From Longispora sp047121295 (GTDB lineage Bacteria > Actinomycetota > Actinomycetes > Mycobacteriales > Micromonosporaceae): a stretch of DNA of 64,000 nucleotides. Numbering within the stretch: the stretch's first letter is position 1; each line of letters starts with the position of its first letter. The notes below the pieces were generated by a model, which saw only the letters and a program-made list of their open reading frames with translations, was not told the origin of the DNA and searched no databases. The position numbers and the translations under genes were made by a program. Shown here piece by piece: positions 41,601 to 50,385 of the stretch. The stretch spans positions 992,001 through 1,056,000 of the forward strand of contig NZ_CP139447.1 of the NCBI RefSeq assembly GCF_047121295.1, read 5' to 3'.

Positions 41601-41782
41601 TGTCCGACCGGATCACCCTGGTCCTGGACGGCTCGCCGGCGGTGCAGGCCGCCGTGGCCACCCACCGGGACTTCGTCGCCTCGGAGACCCTGGCCCTGGG
41701 CGTGACCTTCGGGCCGGCCCCGGACGGCTTCCTGGGCGAGGTGGGCGACGAGCAGGTCCGGGTATCGGTGACCCGCGCGTGA
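38678..41782 (+). CDS. ileS: Isoleucyl-tRNA synthetase
   Basis: 1034-residue class Ia synthetase. HIGH-type motif PFANGLPHYGHLL near 52-64, CP1 editing region with GTGVVHQAPAFGEDD, KMSKS near 609-613 and a long C-terminal anticodon and junction domain. The length and motifs fit the eukaryote-like (ileS2-type) form common in actinobacteria, which is often mupirocin-tolerant; that property is inference. ATG is 9 nt after the GAGAGG site that the T-box controls. Confidence 0.97.
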   Translation: MSYPKDGSSVPASPALPQVEERVLDFWGADKTFQASIDARPANDEFVFYDGPPFANGLPHYGHLLTGYVKDVVPRYQTMKGKRVERRFGWDCHGLPAEVEAEKQLGITTKAEILALGIDKFNAATKASVLKYTGEWERYVNRQARWVDFGNDYKTLDLNYMESVMWAFKTLHDKGMVYEGYRVLAYCWRCETPLSNTETKMDDTYRDRTDPALTVAFTLTAPGHSLDGAKVLVWTTTPWTLPSNLALAVGPDLDYVVVEQDGERYVLGKDRLGAYAKELAEAEPVAVVKGRDLAGLRYEPMFPYLVEQAGRNAFQVLAADYVSAEDGTGVVHQAPAFGEDDQVVCTAAGIPTVMTVDDRAKFTALVPDYQGIQVFEANKSIITALKERGVVLRHESYVHSYPHCWRCDSPLVYKGVASWFVAVTKVKERMLELNQEIDWVPGHVKDGQFGKWLAGARDWNINRTRFWGSPIPVWKSDNPEYPRIDVYGSLADLNRDFDTTVTDLHRPFIDELTRPNPDDPTGQSTMRRVPDVLDCWFESGSMPFAQVHYPFENADWFESHYPGDFIVEYTAQTRGWFYTMHVLATALFDRPAFRTAVVHGTLLGDDNRKMSKSLKNYPDVYKMFDLYGSDAMRWFLMSSPVLRGGDMAVTESGIRDSVRHVLLPLWSVWYFFSLYANASNVEAVPRTDSDNLLDRYVLAKTRELVADTGAQLDVNDISGACGTVRTFLDALTNWYVRRSRSRFWAGEQAAFDTLYTVLETLTRVMAPLAPYLAEEVWKGLTGGRSVHLADFPVAADYPADHDLVAAMDAVRDVCSAALSVRKSTGLRVRLPLARLTVATPGAEALRPFADLIADEVNVKEVVFTTDLGGYCEQVLTVVPKALGPRLGKDVQRVIKAVKAGEWSASGETVTAGGVELLSGEYELKLVAADAEHSAPVGGGVALLDVRVTPELAAEGVARDVIRAVQQARREADLEVSDRITLVLDGSPAVQAAVATHRDFVASETLALGVTFGPAPDGFLGEVGDEQVRVSVTRA

Positions 41783-41789
41783 CGGGCCC

Positions 41790-41816
41790 GCGTCGGGGGC
41801 GCAATGCCCCCGACGC
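41790..41816 (+). terminator. Terminator after ileS
   Basis: GCGTCGGGGGC and GCCCCCGACGC form a perfect 11-bp stem with a GCAAT loop, 8 nt past the stop. Confidence 0.8.
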
Positions 41817-41876
41817 AGCCCGGAAACACCCGCTCCCTAGAGTGGGGCGGGCACGTGGGTGACCTGGGAGGTTTGT

Positions 41877-42569
41877 GTGACGGCGCTGTACAGGGTTGCC
41901 AAATGGGTGGTGGGGGCTCCGCTCCGGGGCGTGCTGCGCCCGAAGGCCGAGGGGCTGGAGAACATCCCGCGTTCCGGGCCGGCGATCCTCGCGTGTAACC
42001 ACCTGTCGGTGTCCGACCACCTCTATCTGCCGCTCGTGGTGTCCCGGCCGATCGCGTTCATGGCGAAGGCCGAGTACTTCCTGCAGCCCGGCCTCAAGGG
42101 CTGGGCGCGCGGCGCGATGGTGCGCGGCCTGGGCCAGATCGCCGTGGACCGCTCCGGCGGGCGGGCCGGGGTCGACGCCCTCAAGCGCACCCTGCCGATC
42201 CTGCAGAACGGCGGGCTGCACGGCATCTTCCCGGAGGGCACCCGCTCGCCGGACGGCCGGCTGTACAAGGGCCGCACGGGCGTCGCCCGGCTCGCCCTGG
42301 AGGCCAAGGTCCCGGTGATCCCGATCGGGCTGATCGGCACCGACCTGGCCCAGCCGATCGGCCAGGCGATGCCGGACCCGCGCGCCGAGGTGATCATCAA
42401 GATCGGCAAGCCGCTGTACTTCGGCCGGTACGAGGGCATGGAACGCGACAAGCACGTGGTCCGCGCCGTGACCGACGAGGTGATGGACGAGATCCGCCGG
42501 CTGACCGGCCAGGAGTACGTCGACCGGTACGCGCCCAGATCGTCGGCAGCGCAGCCCCCGGCAGCCTGA
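41877..42569 (+). CDS. plsC: 1-acylglycerol-3-phosphate acyltransferase family protein
   Basis: 230-residue PlsC-type membrane-associated acyltransferase of phospholipid synthesis. The HX4D catalytic motif is His42-LSVS-Asp47 (CNHLSVSD), followed by FPEGTR at 118-123, which binds glycerol phosphate. The GTG at 41877 has GGGAGG upstream; TAGAGT at 41838 is a candidate -10. Acyl acceptor could be lysophosphatidate or a glycolipid. Convergent with the Tyr-rich protein across repeat copy 3. Confidence 0.92.
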   Translation: MTALYRVAKWVVGAPLRGVLRPKAEGLENIPRSGPAILACNHLSVSDHLYLPLVVSRPIAFMAKAEYFLQPGLKGWARGAMVRGLGQIAVDRSGGRAGVDALKRTLPILQNGGLHGIFPEGTRSPDGRLYKGRTGVARLALEAKVPVIPIGLIGTDLAQPIGQAMPDPRAEVIIKIGKPLYFGRYEGMERDKHVVRAVTDEVMDEIRRLTGQEYVDRYAPRSSAAQPPAA

Positions 42570-42570
42570 T

Positions 42571-42695
42571 CTTGATCTAACCCTGGTGGCCCGCTGAGGG
42601 CGGCGAGGCGAAGGCGGGGAGGCCCCCGCATACCGGTGTTGTATGCGGGGGCCTCCCCAACGCGCGCATCGTCGCCCTCAGCGGGTCTTCGCAAA
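42571..42695. repeat. Dispersed compound hairpin, copy 3
   Basis: Starts CTTGATCTAA. Outer arms CCCGCTGAGGGCG (42590-42602) and CGCCCTCAGCGGG (42673-42685) are perfect complements. The inner hairpin (42616-42658) is a perfect 18-bp stem, GGGGAGGCCCCCGCATAC with its complement, around the same CGGTGTT loop as copy 1. It starts 2 nt after the plsC stop and ends at the stop of the convergent gene. Confidence 0.85.
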
Positions 42696-43670
42696 CTAGG
42701 CCTTCAGGGAGGCCATGGTGGCCTTGGTCAGATCCTTGAGCTTCGTCGTCAACTGCGCCTCGTCGTACGAGTTGAACGTGCCGTGCATCCGCATCTCGAT
42801 CACGAGGTTGCTGTCCTGCACGTTCACCTCGTAGGTGACGCTCTTGAAGGACGAGTAGTCCTTCTTCGTGACGACCTGGTACGCCTGCTCGCCGAGGTCG
42901 GTGACGGCGCTCTGCACCCGGCCGCTCTCGGTCTGCCCGTCGTCGTACTTCTTCGACGAGTCGTAGCTGGTCTTCGCCTTGGACGCGTCCTTGGTGACCT
43001 TCACGTCGATGCTCAGGCTGGAGCTGTTCGAGCCGGACTTGAACATCAGCGAGCACGACAGCGACGTGTAGCCGATCGACGCGTAGTCGTTGGTCCGGAA
43101 GGTCGGCGCGCCGTCCGGGGTGCCGAGCACGCCCTGGGCGTCGGTGGTGGAGACCTTGTCGCACAGGTTCGCCACGGCCTTGTACTTGCCGCCGCCGCTG
43201 CCCGTCAGGCCGCCCGTGCCGCCCGTGTCGGACTTCTGGACCATCACGAAGACCCCGATGCCGCACATCAGGAGGACCACGACGCCGATCACGATGCCGC
43301 CGACGATCCAGCCGGTTTTGCTCGACTTGGCCGCCGGAGGGGTCATCGGGGCGCCGTACGCCGCGTACGACGGGCCGCCCGTCACCGGGGGGCCGGACAT
43401 CGGCGGGGCCGACATCTGGGGCGCGTAGCCGTAGTTCGGGTCGTATCCGGGCTGCTGCTGCTCGTAGCCCGTCTGCGGCTGGTCGTAGCCCGGCTGCGCG
43501 TACTGGTCGTAACCGGTCTGTGGCTGGGCGTAGTTGGGGTCGTAGCCGGGCGCCGAATACGGCTGCTCGTACTGGACCGGTGGCTGTCCGTAGTTTGGGT
43601 CATAGCCCGGCTGGGGCGCGCCATCCTGTGGCGGCTGCCACCCGCCAGGGCCGTACTGGGGTGTGGTCAC
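42696..43670 (-). CDS. Tyr/Pro/Gln-rich single-pass membrane protein
   Basis: 324 residues. The first 105 are low-complexity repeats of the GYDPNYGQP / GYDQPQTGYE type; a helix follows at about 121-143, then a Gly-rich spacer and an extracytoplasmic domain of about 170 residues containing two cysteines (NLCDKVST, LSCSLMF). The architecture is common in actinobacterial secreted or cell-envelope proteins; the cytosolic repeats could drive clustering. GTG at 43670 has GGAAGGA 6 nt upstream. Function unknown. Confidence 0.85.
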   Translation of the reverse strand: MTTPQYGPGGWQPPQDGAPQPGYDPNYGQPPVQYEQPYSAPGYDPNYAQPQTGYDQYAQPGYDQPQTGYEQQQPGYDPNYGYAPQMSAPPMSGPPVTGGPSYAAYGAPMTPPAAKSSKTGWIVGGIVIGVVVLLMCGIGVFVMVQKSDTGGTGGLTGSGGGKYKAVANLCDKVSTTDAQGVLGTPDGAPTFRTNDYASIGYTSLSCSLMFKSGSNSSSLSIDVKVTKDASKAKTSYDSSKKYDDGQTESGRVQSAVTDLGEQAYQVVTKKDYSSFKSVTYEVNVQDSNLVIEMRMHGTFNSYDEAQLTTKLKDLTKATMASLKA

Positions 43671-43807
43671 GCTGGGTCCTTCCGGGTCCGATCGTGTCGT
43701 GCGGGCCCGATTGTGCCGTATGGTCCCCGACCCCGCATCGACCCGTCGGCCCATTCTGCCGAACCGCCGCAAGTCGTGATCGGGGACGCCCCATACACTG
43801 GATCGTT

Positions 43808-45814
43808 ATGAGCACGATCGGGCAGAGCAAGCGAGTTGAGGATGCGATGAATGACCAGGGCGCCACGGAGCGTAGCCGAGTGAGCCCCGAGTCCGTCTTC
43901 CCGCGACTCGAGGCGCTGCTGCCGAAGGTGCAGAAGCCGATCCAGTACGTGGGCGGCGAGCTGAACGCCGTCGTGAAGCAGTGGGACGAAACCGTGGTCC
44001 GCTGGGCCCTGATGTACCCGGACGCGTACGAGGTCGGCCAGCCCAACCAGGGCGTCCAGATCCTCTACGAGGTGCTCAACGAGCTGCCCGACGTCCTCGC
44101 CGAGCGCACCTACTCGGTGTGGCCGGACCTCGAGAAGCTGATGCGCGAGCACAAGGTGCCGCAGTTCACCGTCGACGCGCACCGCCCGCTGGGCGCGTTC
44201 GACCTGTTCGGGGTGTCCTTCTCCACCGAGCTGGGCTACACGAACCTGCTGACCGCGCTCGACCTGGCCGGCATCCCGATCGAGGCCCGCGACCGCGACG
44301 AGACGCACCCGGTGCTGGTCGCCGGCGGGCACGCCGCGTTCAACCCGGAGCCGATCGCCGACTTCATCGACGCCGCCGTGCTCGGCGACGGCGAGGAGGC
44401 CGTGCTGGAGATCACGGAGATCGTGCGGGCCTGGAAGCTGGAGGGCTGCCCCGGGGGCCGCGACGAGCTGCTGCTGCGTCTCGCGCGCACCGAGAGCGTC
44501 TACGTGCCCAAGTTCTACGACGTCGACTACCTGCCCGACGGCAGGATCCAGCGCGTCGTGCCGAACCGGGCGGACGTGCCGTTCCGGGTGCACAAGCGCA
44601 CGACGATGGACCTGGACGCGTGGCCGTACCCGAAGAAGCCGTTGGTCCCGCTCGCGGAGACGGTGCACGAGCGCTACGCGGTCGAGATCTTCAGAGGGTG
44701 TACCCGGGGCTGCCGGTTCTGCCAGGCCGGCATGATCACCCGCCCGGTGCGCGAGCGGAGCATCACGACGATCGGCGAGATGGTCGACAACGGGCTCAAG
44801 GAGTCCGGCTTCTCCGAGGTGGGGATGCTGTCCCTGTCGTCGGCCGACCACAGCGAGATCGCCGAGATCGCCCGGGGCCTGGCCGACCGCTACGAGGGCC
44901 AGAACGTCGGCCTGTCGCTGCCGTCGACCCGGGTGGACGCGTTCAACGTCGAGCTGGCCAACGAGCTGACCCGGGGCGGCAAGCGCTCCGGCCTGACGTT
45001 CGCGCCCGAGGGCGGCTCGGAGCGGATCCGCAAGCTGATCAACAAGATGGTCACCGAAGAGGACCTGATCCGCACCGTCGTCACCGCCTACGAGGGCGGC
45101 TGGCGCAACGTGAAGCTGTACTTCATGGCCGGGCTCCCCACGGAGACCGACGAGGACGTCATGCAGATCGCCCGGCTCGCCAAGGACGTGATCATGGCCG
45201 GCCGCGCGGCGACCGGCTCCCGCGACCTGAAGTGCACCGTGTCGATCGGCGCGTTCGTGCCGAAGCCGCACACCCCGTTCCAGTGGGCCCCGCAGGCCGA
45301 CGTCGAGACCGTGAACCGCCGGCTCAAGGCGCTCAAGGCCGCCATCGTCACCGACAAGTCGATCGGTCGCGCCGTGGGCGTCCGGTACCACGACGGGGAG
45401 CCGTCGATGGTCGAGGGCCTGCTGTCGCGGGGTGACCGCCGGGTCGGCGCCGTGATCCGCAAGGTGTGGGAGCGGGGCGGCCGGTTCGACGGCTGGTCGG
45501 AGCACTTCTCCTACCAGCTGTGGATGGACTGCGCGGCCGAGGTGCTGCCGGAGTTCGGCGTCGATCTCGACTGGTACACCACGCGCGAGCGCGGCGAGAC
45601 CGAGGTGCTCCCGTGGGACCACCTCGACTCCGGGCTCGACAAGGAATGGCTCTGGCAGGACTGGCAGGACGCCGTCAACGAGGTCGAGGTCGAGGACTGC
45701 CGGTGGACCCCGTGCTTCGACTGCGGCGTCTGCCCGACGATGGACACCCAGATCCAGATCGGCCCGACCGGCAAGAAGATGCTGCCGCTGGTCGTCAAGC
45801 AAGTAGTCGGATAA
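43808..45814 (+). CDS. TIGR03960-type B12-binding/radical SAM protein
   Basis: 668 residues. An N-terminal cobalamin-binding-like region (DLFGVSFSTELGYTNLL) precedes the radical SAM barrel with the Cys298-x3-Cys302-x2-Cys305 cluster motif in RGCTRGCRFCQAG. The C-terminal CFDCGVCP adds a Cys cluster. The family always pairs with the DUF2344 gene that follows. Exact reaction unknown, possibly RNA or protein modification. TACACT ends 8 nt before the ATG at 43808 (leaderless); an ATG at 43847 after GAGG is an alternative start. Confidence 0.93.
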   Translation: MSTIGQSKRVEDAMNDQGATERSRVSPESVFPRLEALLPKVQKPIQYVGGELNAVVKQWDETVVRWALMYPDAYEVGQPNQGVQILYEVLNELPDVLAERTYSVWPDLEKLMREHKVPQFTVDAHRPLGAFDLFGVSFSTELGYTNLLTALDLAGIPIEARDRDETHPVLVAGGHAAFNPEPIADFIDAAVLGDGEEAVLEITEIVRAWKLEGCPGGRDELLLRLARTESVYVPKFYDVDYLPDGRIQRVVPNRADVPFRVHKRTTMDLDAWPYPKKPLVPLAETVHERYAVEIFRGCTRGCRFCQAGMITRPVRERSITTIGEMVDNGLKESGFSEVGMLSLSSADHSEIAEIARGLADRYEGQNVGLSLPSTRVDAFNVELANELTRGGKRSGLTFAPEGGSERIRKLINKMVTEEDLIRTVVTAYEGGWRNVKLYFMAGLPTETDEDVMQIARLAKDVIMAGRAATGSRDLKCTVSIGAFVPKPHTPFQWAPQADVETVNRRLKALKAAIVTDKSIGRAVGVRYHDGEPSMVEGLLSRGDRRVGAVIRKVWERGGRFDGWSEHFSYQLWMDCAAEVLPEFGVDLDWYTTRERGETEVLPWDHLDSGLDKEWLWQDWQDAVNEVEVEDCRWTPCFDCGVCPTMDTQIQIGPTGKKMLPLVVKQVVG

Positions 45815-45825
45815 AGGGGCACACA

Positions 45826-46611
45826 ATTAGCAAGCGTCGTCAACCGGACAACCCGCAGGCCCCTGTCGTCCAGCGGGTCCGGCTCCGGTACGCCAAGCGC
45901 GGTCCGCTGCGCTTCATCTCGCACCGCGACTTCGCCCGCGCCTTCGAGCGGGCGCTCCGCCGGGCCGGGGTGCCCATGGCGTTCTCCCAGGGCTTCAGCC
46001 CGCACCCGAAGATCTCCTACGCGTCCGCCGCCCCGACCGGGGTGGCCAGCGAGGCGGAGTACCTGGAGCTCGGGCTGCAGAGCGAGGTCGACCCGGCGGA
46101 GCTCGTCAAGGCCCTCGACGCGGTGCTGTCGCCGGGGATCGACGTCCTGGACGGGGTCGTCGCGGCCCCCGGCACCACCCTGGCCGACCGGATCGACGCC
46201 TCTCTTTGGCGGATCGAACTACCCGGAGTGACCCGCGTCGATGCGGAGTCCGCCGTGGCCGCCTTCCTGGCTGCCGGGACCATCGAGGTCGAACGGCTGA
46301 TGAAACAGGGAATGCGCAAGCTGGACGCACGGGAACCGGTGATTTCGATGATCATCTCGCAGGTCAGCGAGGTTGATCCGGCACCGTGTGTGATAATCGA
46401 ACTCGTCGTACGGCATGTGACACCGTCCGTGCGACCCGACGATGTGTTGAGTGGCCTGCGCGTGCTCGCCGGCCTGGAGCCATCGGAACCGCCCCGTGCG
46501 TTCCGGTTGGCACAGGGGGCGCTCACCGAAACGGGCGACATTGTTGATCCGCTCGAGGCGGATCGCACGACCATCGGCGGAGAGCGCGGCGTGGAGACCG
46601 TCTCCGCGTAG
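45826..46611 (+). CDS. TIGR03936 / DUF2344 radical-SAM-associated protein
   Basis: 261 residues starting (M)SKRRQPDNPQAPVVQRVRLRYAKRGPLRFISHRDFARAFERALRRAG, the family's standard opening, with FSQGFSPHPKISYA next. It partners the preceding radical SAM protein. The only start that fits is ATT at 45826, preceded by AAAGGGG with a 6-nt spacer, 11 nt after the upstream stop; the frame holds no ATG or GTG near there. An ATT initiator is rare and would couple or limit expression. Confidence 0.85.
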   Translation: MSKRRQPDNPQAPVVQRVRLRYAKRGPLRFISHRDFARAFERALRRAGVPMAFSQGFSPHPKISYASAAPTGVASEAEYLELGLQSEVDPAELVKALDAVLSPGIDVLDGVVAAPGTTLADRIDASLWRIELPGVTRVDAESAVAAFLAAGTIEVERLMKQGMRKLDAREPVISMIISQVSEVDPAPCVIIELVVRHVTPSVRPDDVLSGLRVLAGLEPSEPPRAFRLAQGALTETGDIVDPLEADRTTIGGERGVETVSA

Positions 46612-46758
46612 CGCCGGCCGTCAATCGTGACGGGCCGGGTCAATCGACCCGGTTGGCCAGACTTCGGCGACTCGCCCCTCGAGCCGCCGCGAACAGCGTC
46701 CGACCCTGAGTGGCAGCGTTCTCGCGCCCGGGGTACGGCAGAACTGGAGAACACCCGG

Positions 46759-49700
46759 ATGCTCGACAACGAGCCGACGGGCGGTACGGAGACGGGCGTA
46801 GAGCCCACCACCGAAACCGCCGCAGATACAGAGACCACCACCCGTCGCACCCGTGCGCCCCGCAAGAGGGCGGTGAAGGCCGCCGCTCCCGAGGTGGTGT
46901 CCGACGCCGACGGCCAACCAGCCGAGGTGGCGGAGAAGCCAGCCCGGCGTACCCGGAAGAAGGCCGCACCGGTCGCGGTCGCGGCCACGGAGGCCGAAAG
47001 CACGCAGGCGGCCGCCGAGGCCCTCCCGGCGCGCGAGAGCCAGGACGCCGACGCTCCGGCCGTGACGCCGGCTGCGGCGACCGAGCCCGCTCCGTCGGCC
47101 GCTCCCGTCGTGGCCGCGCCGGTCGCGGACGCGCGTCCGGTCCAGCCGGCCGCCGCCGACGAGGAGACCTTCCTCCCCGAGCCCGCCCGGGCCGAGTCCA
47201 CCCAGGTCCGCGAGCGCCGTCGGGCCACCCGCCCGGCCGGCGCCCCCGCGCCCGTGAAGCGCGACACCGAGCCGGCCCCGGTCGTCGCGGCGTTCCCGCA
47301 GCCCGTGGCCCCCGCGCCCGTGGTCCAGGAGCCGGCCGCCGAGGCCGCGCCGAGGGTCCGTCGGGCCACCCGGCCGGCCGGCGCGCCGACCCCGGTGCGC
47401 CGCGACACCGACTCGAACACCGGTTCCGGCACGGCCGGCACCACCTTCGCCGCTTCCGGCGCGACGGACGCCCGCACCGAGCCGGCCGCCGCTTCCGGCG
47501 CGACGGACGCCCCGGCCGAGGCCGAGGCCCCGACCCGTGCCCGCCGCACCCGGACCCGCGCCGCCAGGCCCGAGCCGGTCGCCGTCGTCGAGCCGGACAT
47601 CGAGGACGCCGAGGACCTCGACGCCGAAGCGGACGAGGAGCTCGAAGAGGTCGCCGAGGTCATCGAGACCGTGGTCGAGCCGGAGCCCGAGCCCGAGCCG
47701 GAGAAGCCCGCCGGTCGTCGTCGCCGGGGTGCGGCAGCGGCCGCCACCGTGCTGTTCATGCCGCCGGAGCCCGTCGCCACGCCGGCCCCCGTGGCCGCGC
47801 CCGCGTCGTTCTCGCCGTTCGAGGTCCCGGCCGTCGCGCCGTTCGCGGTGCCGGAGCCGGTGGCCGTGCGGTCCGACGACGAGGACGAGGACGAGGTCCC
47901 CAGCGGCCGTCGCCGCCGGACCCGTCGGGGTGCCGCCGCCGTCGAGGACGCGCTCGTCGACGAGGTCACCGAGGACGCGGAGGTCGAGGAGACCGACGAG
48001 GACGACGAGGACCACGACTCCCCGGAGAGCCGGCGCAACCGCCGCCGCCGTGGCCGCCGTGGCCGGGGCCGGGGCAAGGGCGGCGCCGACGACTACGACG
48101 ACGAGTCCGAGGAGGAGCCGACCGCCGAGTCCGACGCAGAGGCCGAGGAGGCCGACGAGGACGAGGAGGCCGCCGACACCGAGGTCGCCGCCGACGGCTC
48201 GCTGCGCCGTCGCCGCCGGTCGCGCCGCCGCCGGGGTTCCGGCGACGCCGAGACCAGCGACGACCCGAACGTCGTGGTCAAGATCCGTGAGCCGCGCAGT
48301 GCCGTCGACGAGGTACAGGGCGTCTCCGGCTCCACCCGCCTGGAGGCCAAGCGCCAGCGCCGCCGGGACGGCCGCGAGCAGCGCCGGACCCGCCCGCCGA
48401 TCCTCACGGAGGCCGAGTTCCTGGCCCGCCGCGAGGCCGTCGACCGGGTGATGGTGGTCCGCCAGCTCGGCGACCGGACCCAGACCGCTGTCCTCGAGGA
48501 CGGCATCCTGGTCGAGCACTACGTGGCCCGCGCCTCGCAGTCGACCATGGTCGGCAACGTCTACCTCGGCCGGGTGCAGAACGTGCTGCCGAGCATGGAG
48601 GCCGCGTTCGTCGACATCGGCCGGGGCCGCAACGCGGTGCTGTACGCGGGCGAGGTCAACTGGGAGGGCGCCGGCCTGTCGGGTCGGGGCCGGTCCATCG
48701 AACAGGCGCTCAAGCCGGGCGATTCGGTGCTCGTCCAGGTCACCAAGGACCCGGTCGGCCACAAGGGCGCCCGCCTGACCAGCCACATCGCGCTCTCGGG
48801 CCGCCACCTGGTGTACGTGCCGCACGGCAACGCCAGTGGCATCAGCCGCAAGCTGTCGGACACCGAGCGCAAGCGGCTCCGCGACATCCTCAAGCACCTG
48901 GTGCCCGAGGAGGCCGGCGTCATCGTGCGGACGGCCGCCGAGGGTGCGAGCTCCGAGGAACTGGAGCGCGACGTGACCCGGCTGCAGGCGCAGTGGGAGA
49001 CGATCGAGAAGAAGTCGAAGTCCGGCAACGCCCCGGTCGCGCTGTACGAGGAGCCCGACCTGGTCATCCGGGTCGTCCGGGACCTGTTCAACGAGGACTT
49101 CCGCGAGCTGGTCATCGAGGGCGAGGACGCCTGGGAGCAGGTGGAGCCGTACCTGGCCCACGTGTCCCCGGACCTGGTCGACCGGCTCCGCCGGCACACC
49201 GGCACCGTGGACGTGTTCCAGGCGCTGCGGATCGACGAGCAGATCATGAAGGCGCTGGACCGGAAGGTGTTCCTGCCGTCCGGTGGCTCGCTGGTCATCG
49301 ACCGCACCGAGGCGATGACGGTCGTGGACGTCAACACCGGGAAGTTCATCGGGCACGGCGGGAACCTCGAGGAGACCGTCACGAAGAACAACCTGGAGGC
49401 GGCGGAGGAGATCGTCCGCCAGCTCCGGCTGCGCGACATCGGCGGCATCATCGTGATCGACTTCATCGACATGGTGCTGGAGTCGAACCGCGAGCTGGTG
49501 CTGCGCCGGCTGACCGAGTGCCTGGGCCGGGACCGGACCAAGCACCAGGTCACCGAGATCACCTCGCTCGGCCTGGTTCAGATGACCCGGAAGCGGATGG
49601 GCCAGGGCCTGCTGGAGGCCTTCAGCGAGCAGTGCGACTGCTGCAAGGGTCGGGGCCTGATCATCCACACCGAGCCGATCATGGACGGCGCCCAGGGCGG

Positions 49701-50028
49701 CGGCCAGTCGGGCCGGTCCGGCGGGGGCAACGCCGCGCCGGCGCAGGCCGACGAGCCGCGCGAGGGCAAGAAGAGCCGTCGCCGCCGGGGCAAGGGCGAG
49801 TCGACGGAGGCCGACGCGGCCGCCGACGACGCCACCGAGCCGGTCGAGGCGCCGGAGCCGGTGCTGGTCGGTGCGGTCTCGGCCGCGGCGTCCTCGCCGA
49901 CGATCACGGTGCGGGCCAGCGACGACGACCCGGACGCGGTGGTCGACGCCGACGAGCCGGGCGAGGGTGCCGAGCACGAGGGCGGCCGCCGTCGCCGGCG
50001 CAGCTCGTCCAGGCGGCGCGGGAAGTAG
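46759..50028 (+). CDS. rne: Ribonuclease E/G
   Basis: 1089-residue endoribonuclease that starts mRNA decay and rRNA processing. Residues 1 to about 540 are a disordered Ala/Pro/Glu/Arg-rich extension with repeated ATRPAGAP blocks and alternating acidic and Arg-rich runs, suited to RNA or partner binding. From about 547 come the S1 domain, the DNase I-like catalytic core (VVDVNTGKF near 855, GGIIVIDFIDM near 895) and the zinc-link CDCCKGRG near 958, followed by another charged tail. ATG at 46759 has GGAG upstream. Placement before rplU-rpmA-obg is conserved. Confidence 0.95.
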   Translation: MLDNEPTGGTETGVEPTTETAADTETTTRRTRAPRKRAVKAAAPEVVSDADGQPAEVAEKPARRTRKKAAPVAVAATEAESTQAAAEALPARESQDADAPAVTPAAATEPAPSAAPVVAAPVADARPVQPAAADEETFLPEPARAESTQVRERRRATRPAGAPAPVKRDTEPAPVVAAFPQPVAPAPVVQEPAAEAAPRVRRATRPAGAPTPVRRDTDSNTGSGTAGTTFAASGATDARTEPAAASGATDAPAEAEAPTRARRTRTRAARPEPVAVVEPDIEDAEDLDAEADEELEEVAEVIETVVEPEPEPEPEKPAGRRRRGAAAAATVLFMPPEPVATPAPVAAPASFSPFEVPAVAPFAVPEPVAVRSDDEDEDEVPSGRRRRTRRGAAAVEDALVDEVTEDAEVEETDEDDEDHDSPESRRNRRRRGRRGRGRGKGGADDYDDESEEEPTAESDAEAEEADEDEEAADTEVAADGSLRRRRRSRRRRGSGDAETSDDPNVVVKIREPRSAVDEVQGVSGSTRLEAKRQRRRDGREQRRTRPPILTEAEFLARREAVDRVMVVRQLGDRTQTAVLEDGILVEHYVARASQSTMVGNVYLGRVQNVLPSMEAAFVDIGRGRNAVLYAGEVNWEGAGLSGRGRSIEQALKPGDSVLVQVTKDPVGHKGARLTSHIALSGRHLVYVPHGNASGISRKLSDTERKRLRDILKHLVPEEAGVIVRTAAEGASSEELERDVTRLQAQWETIEKKSKSGNAPVALYEEPDLVIRVVRDLFNEDFRELVIEGEDAWEQVEPYLAHVSPDLVDRLRRHTGTVDVFQALRIDEQIMKALDRKVFLPSGGSLVIDRTEAMTVVDVNTGKFIGHGGNLEETVTKNNLEAAEEIVRQLRLRDIGGIIVIDFIDMVLESNRELVLRRLTECLGRDRTKHQVTEITSLGLVQMTRKRMGQGLLEAFSEQCDCCKGRGLIIHTEPIMDGAQGGGQSGRSGGGNAAPAQADEPREGKKSRRRRGKGESTEADAAADDATEPVEAPEPVLVGAVSAAASSPTITVRASDDDPDAVVDADEPGEGAEHEGGRRRRRSSSRRRGK

Positions 50029-50039
50029 CGACGCGTTGA

Positions 50040-50071
50040 CAGTGGCCCCGGCGGGAACGCCGGGGCCACTG
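50040..50071 (+). terminator. Terminator after rne
   Basis: CAGTGGCCCCGGCG and CGCCGGGGCCACTG form a perfect 14-bp stem closed by a GGAA (GNRA) tetraloop, 11 nt past the stop. Confidence 0.85.
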
Positions 50072-50340
50072 CCGTGTCGGGGCCCGCGCCGGACCGTGCG
50101 TCCCCGGCGGCCCGCGGCGGGTCCGGGCGGTGCCCGGTCCGATCAACCGTCGACGGGTACGCGGCCCCGGGCTCTCCTCGGGCCGTCCGCCCGGCCCTCC
50201 CCGGGCCGCCGCCCCGGACCCTCCCTCCCGGCCCCCGGCGGCCGGCAGCCTCAGCCACGCTTCCCGGGCCCGCCCCGCCCCACCGGCGCGCTACGGTGCG
50301 GTAACGAAGCCGCCCGCCGCCCCCGGCCCGACCCCTTCGG
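50072..50340. other. Gene-free GC-rich spacer
   Basis: The gap between rne and the lipoprotein gene is 357 nt. Beyond the terminator it is C-rich on the plus strand with runs such as CCCGGGCC, no convincing start codon with ribosome site, and no repeat shared with the rest of the window. TATGGT at 50345-50350 may be the -10 of the next gene. Confidence 0.6.
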
Positions 50341-50385
50341 GTGGGTATGGTCGGCGTCACACCCCCGAACGATGGAGCACGAATC

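Noticed and set aside
46621..49977. A 1.1-kb-codon open frame antisense to rne
   Set aside because: Composition is Arg/Gly/Leu noise created by the Ala/Glu/Pro codons of rne; no start signal and no recognisable domain.
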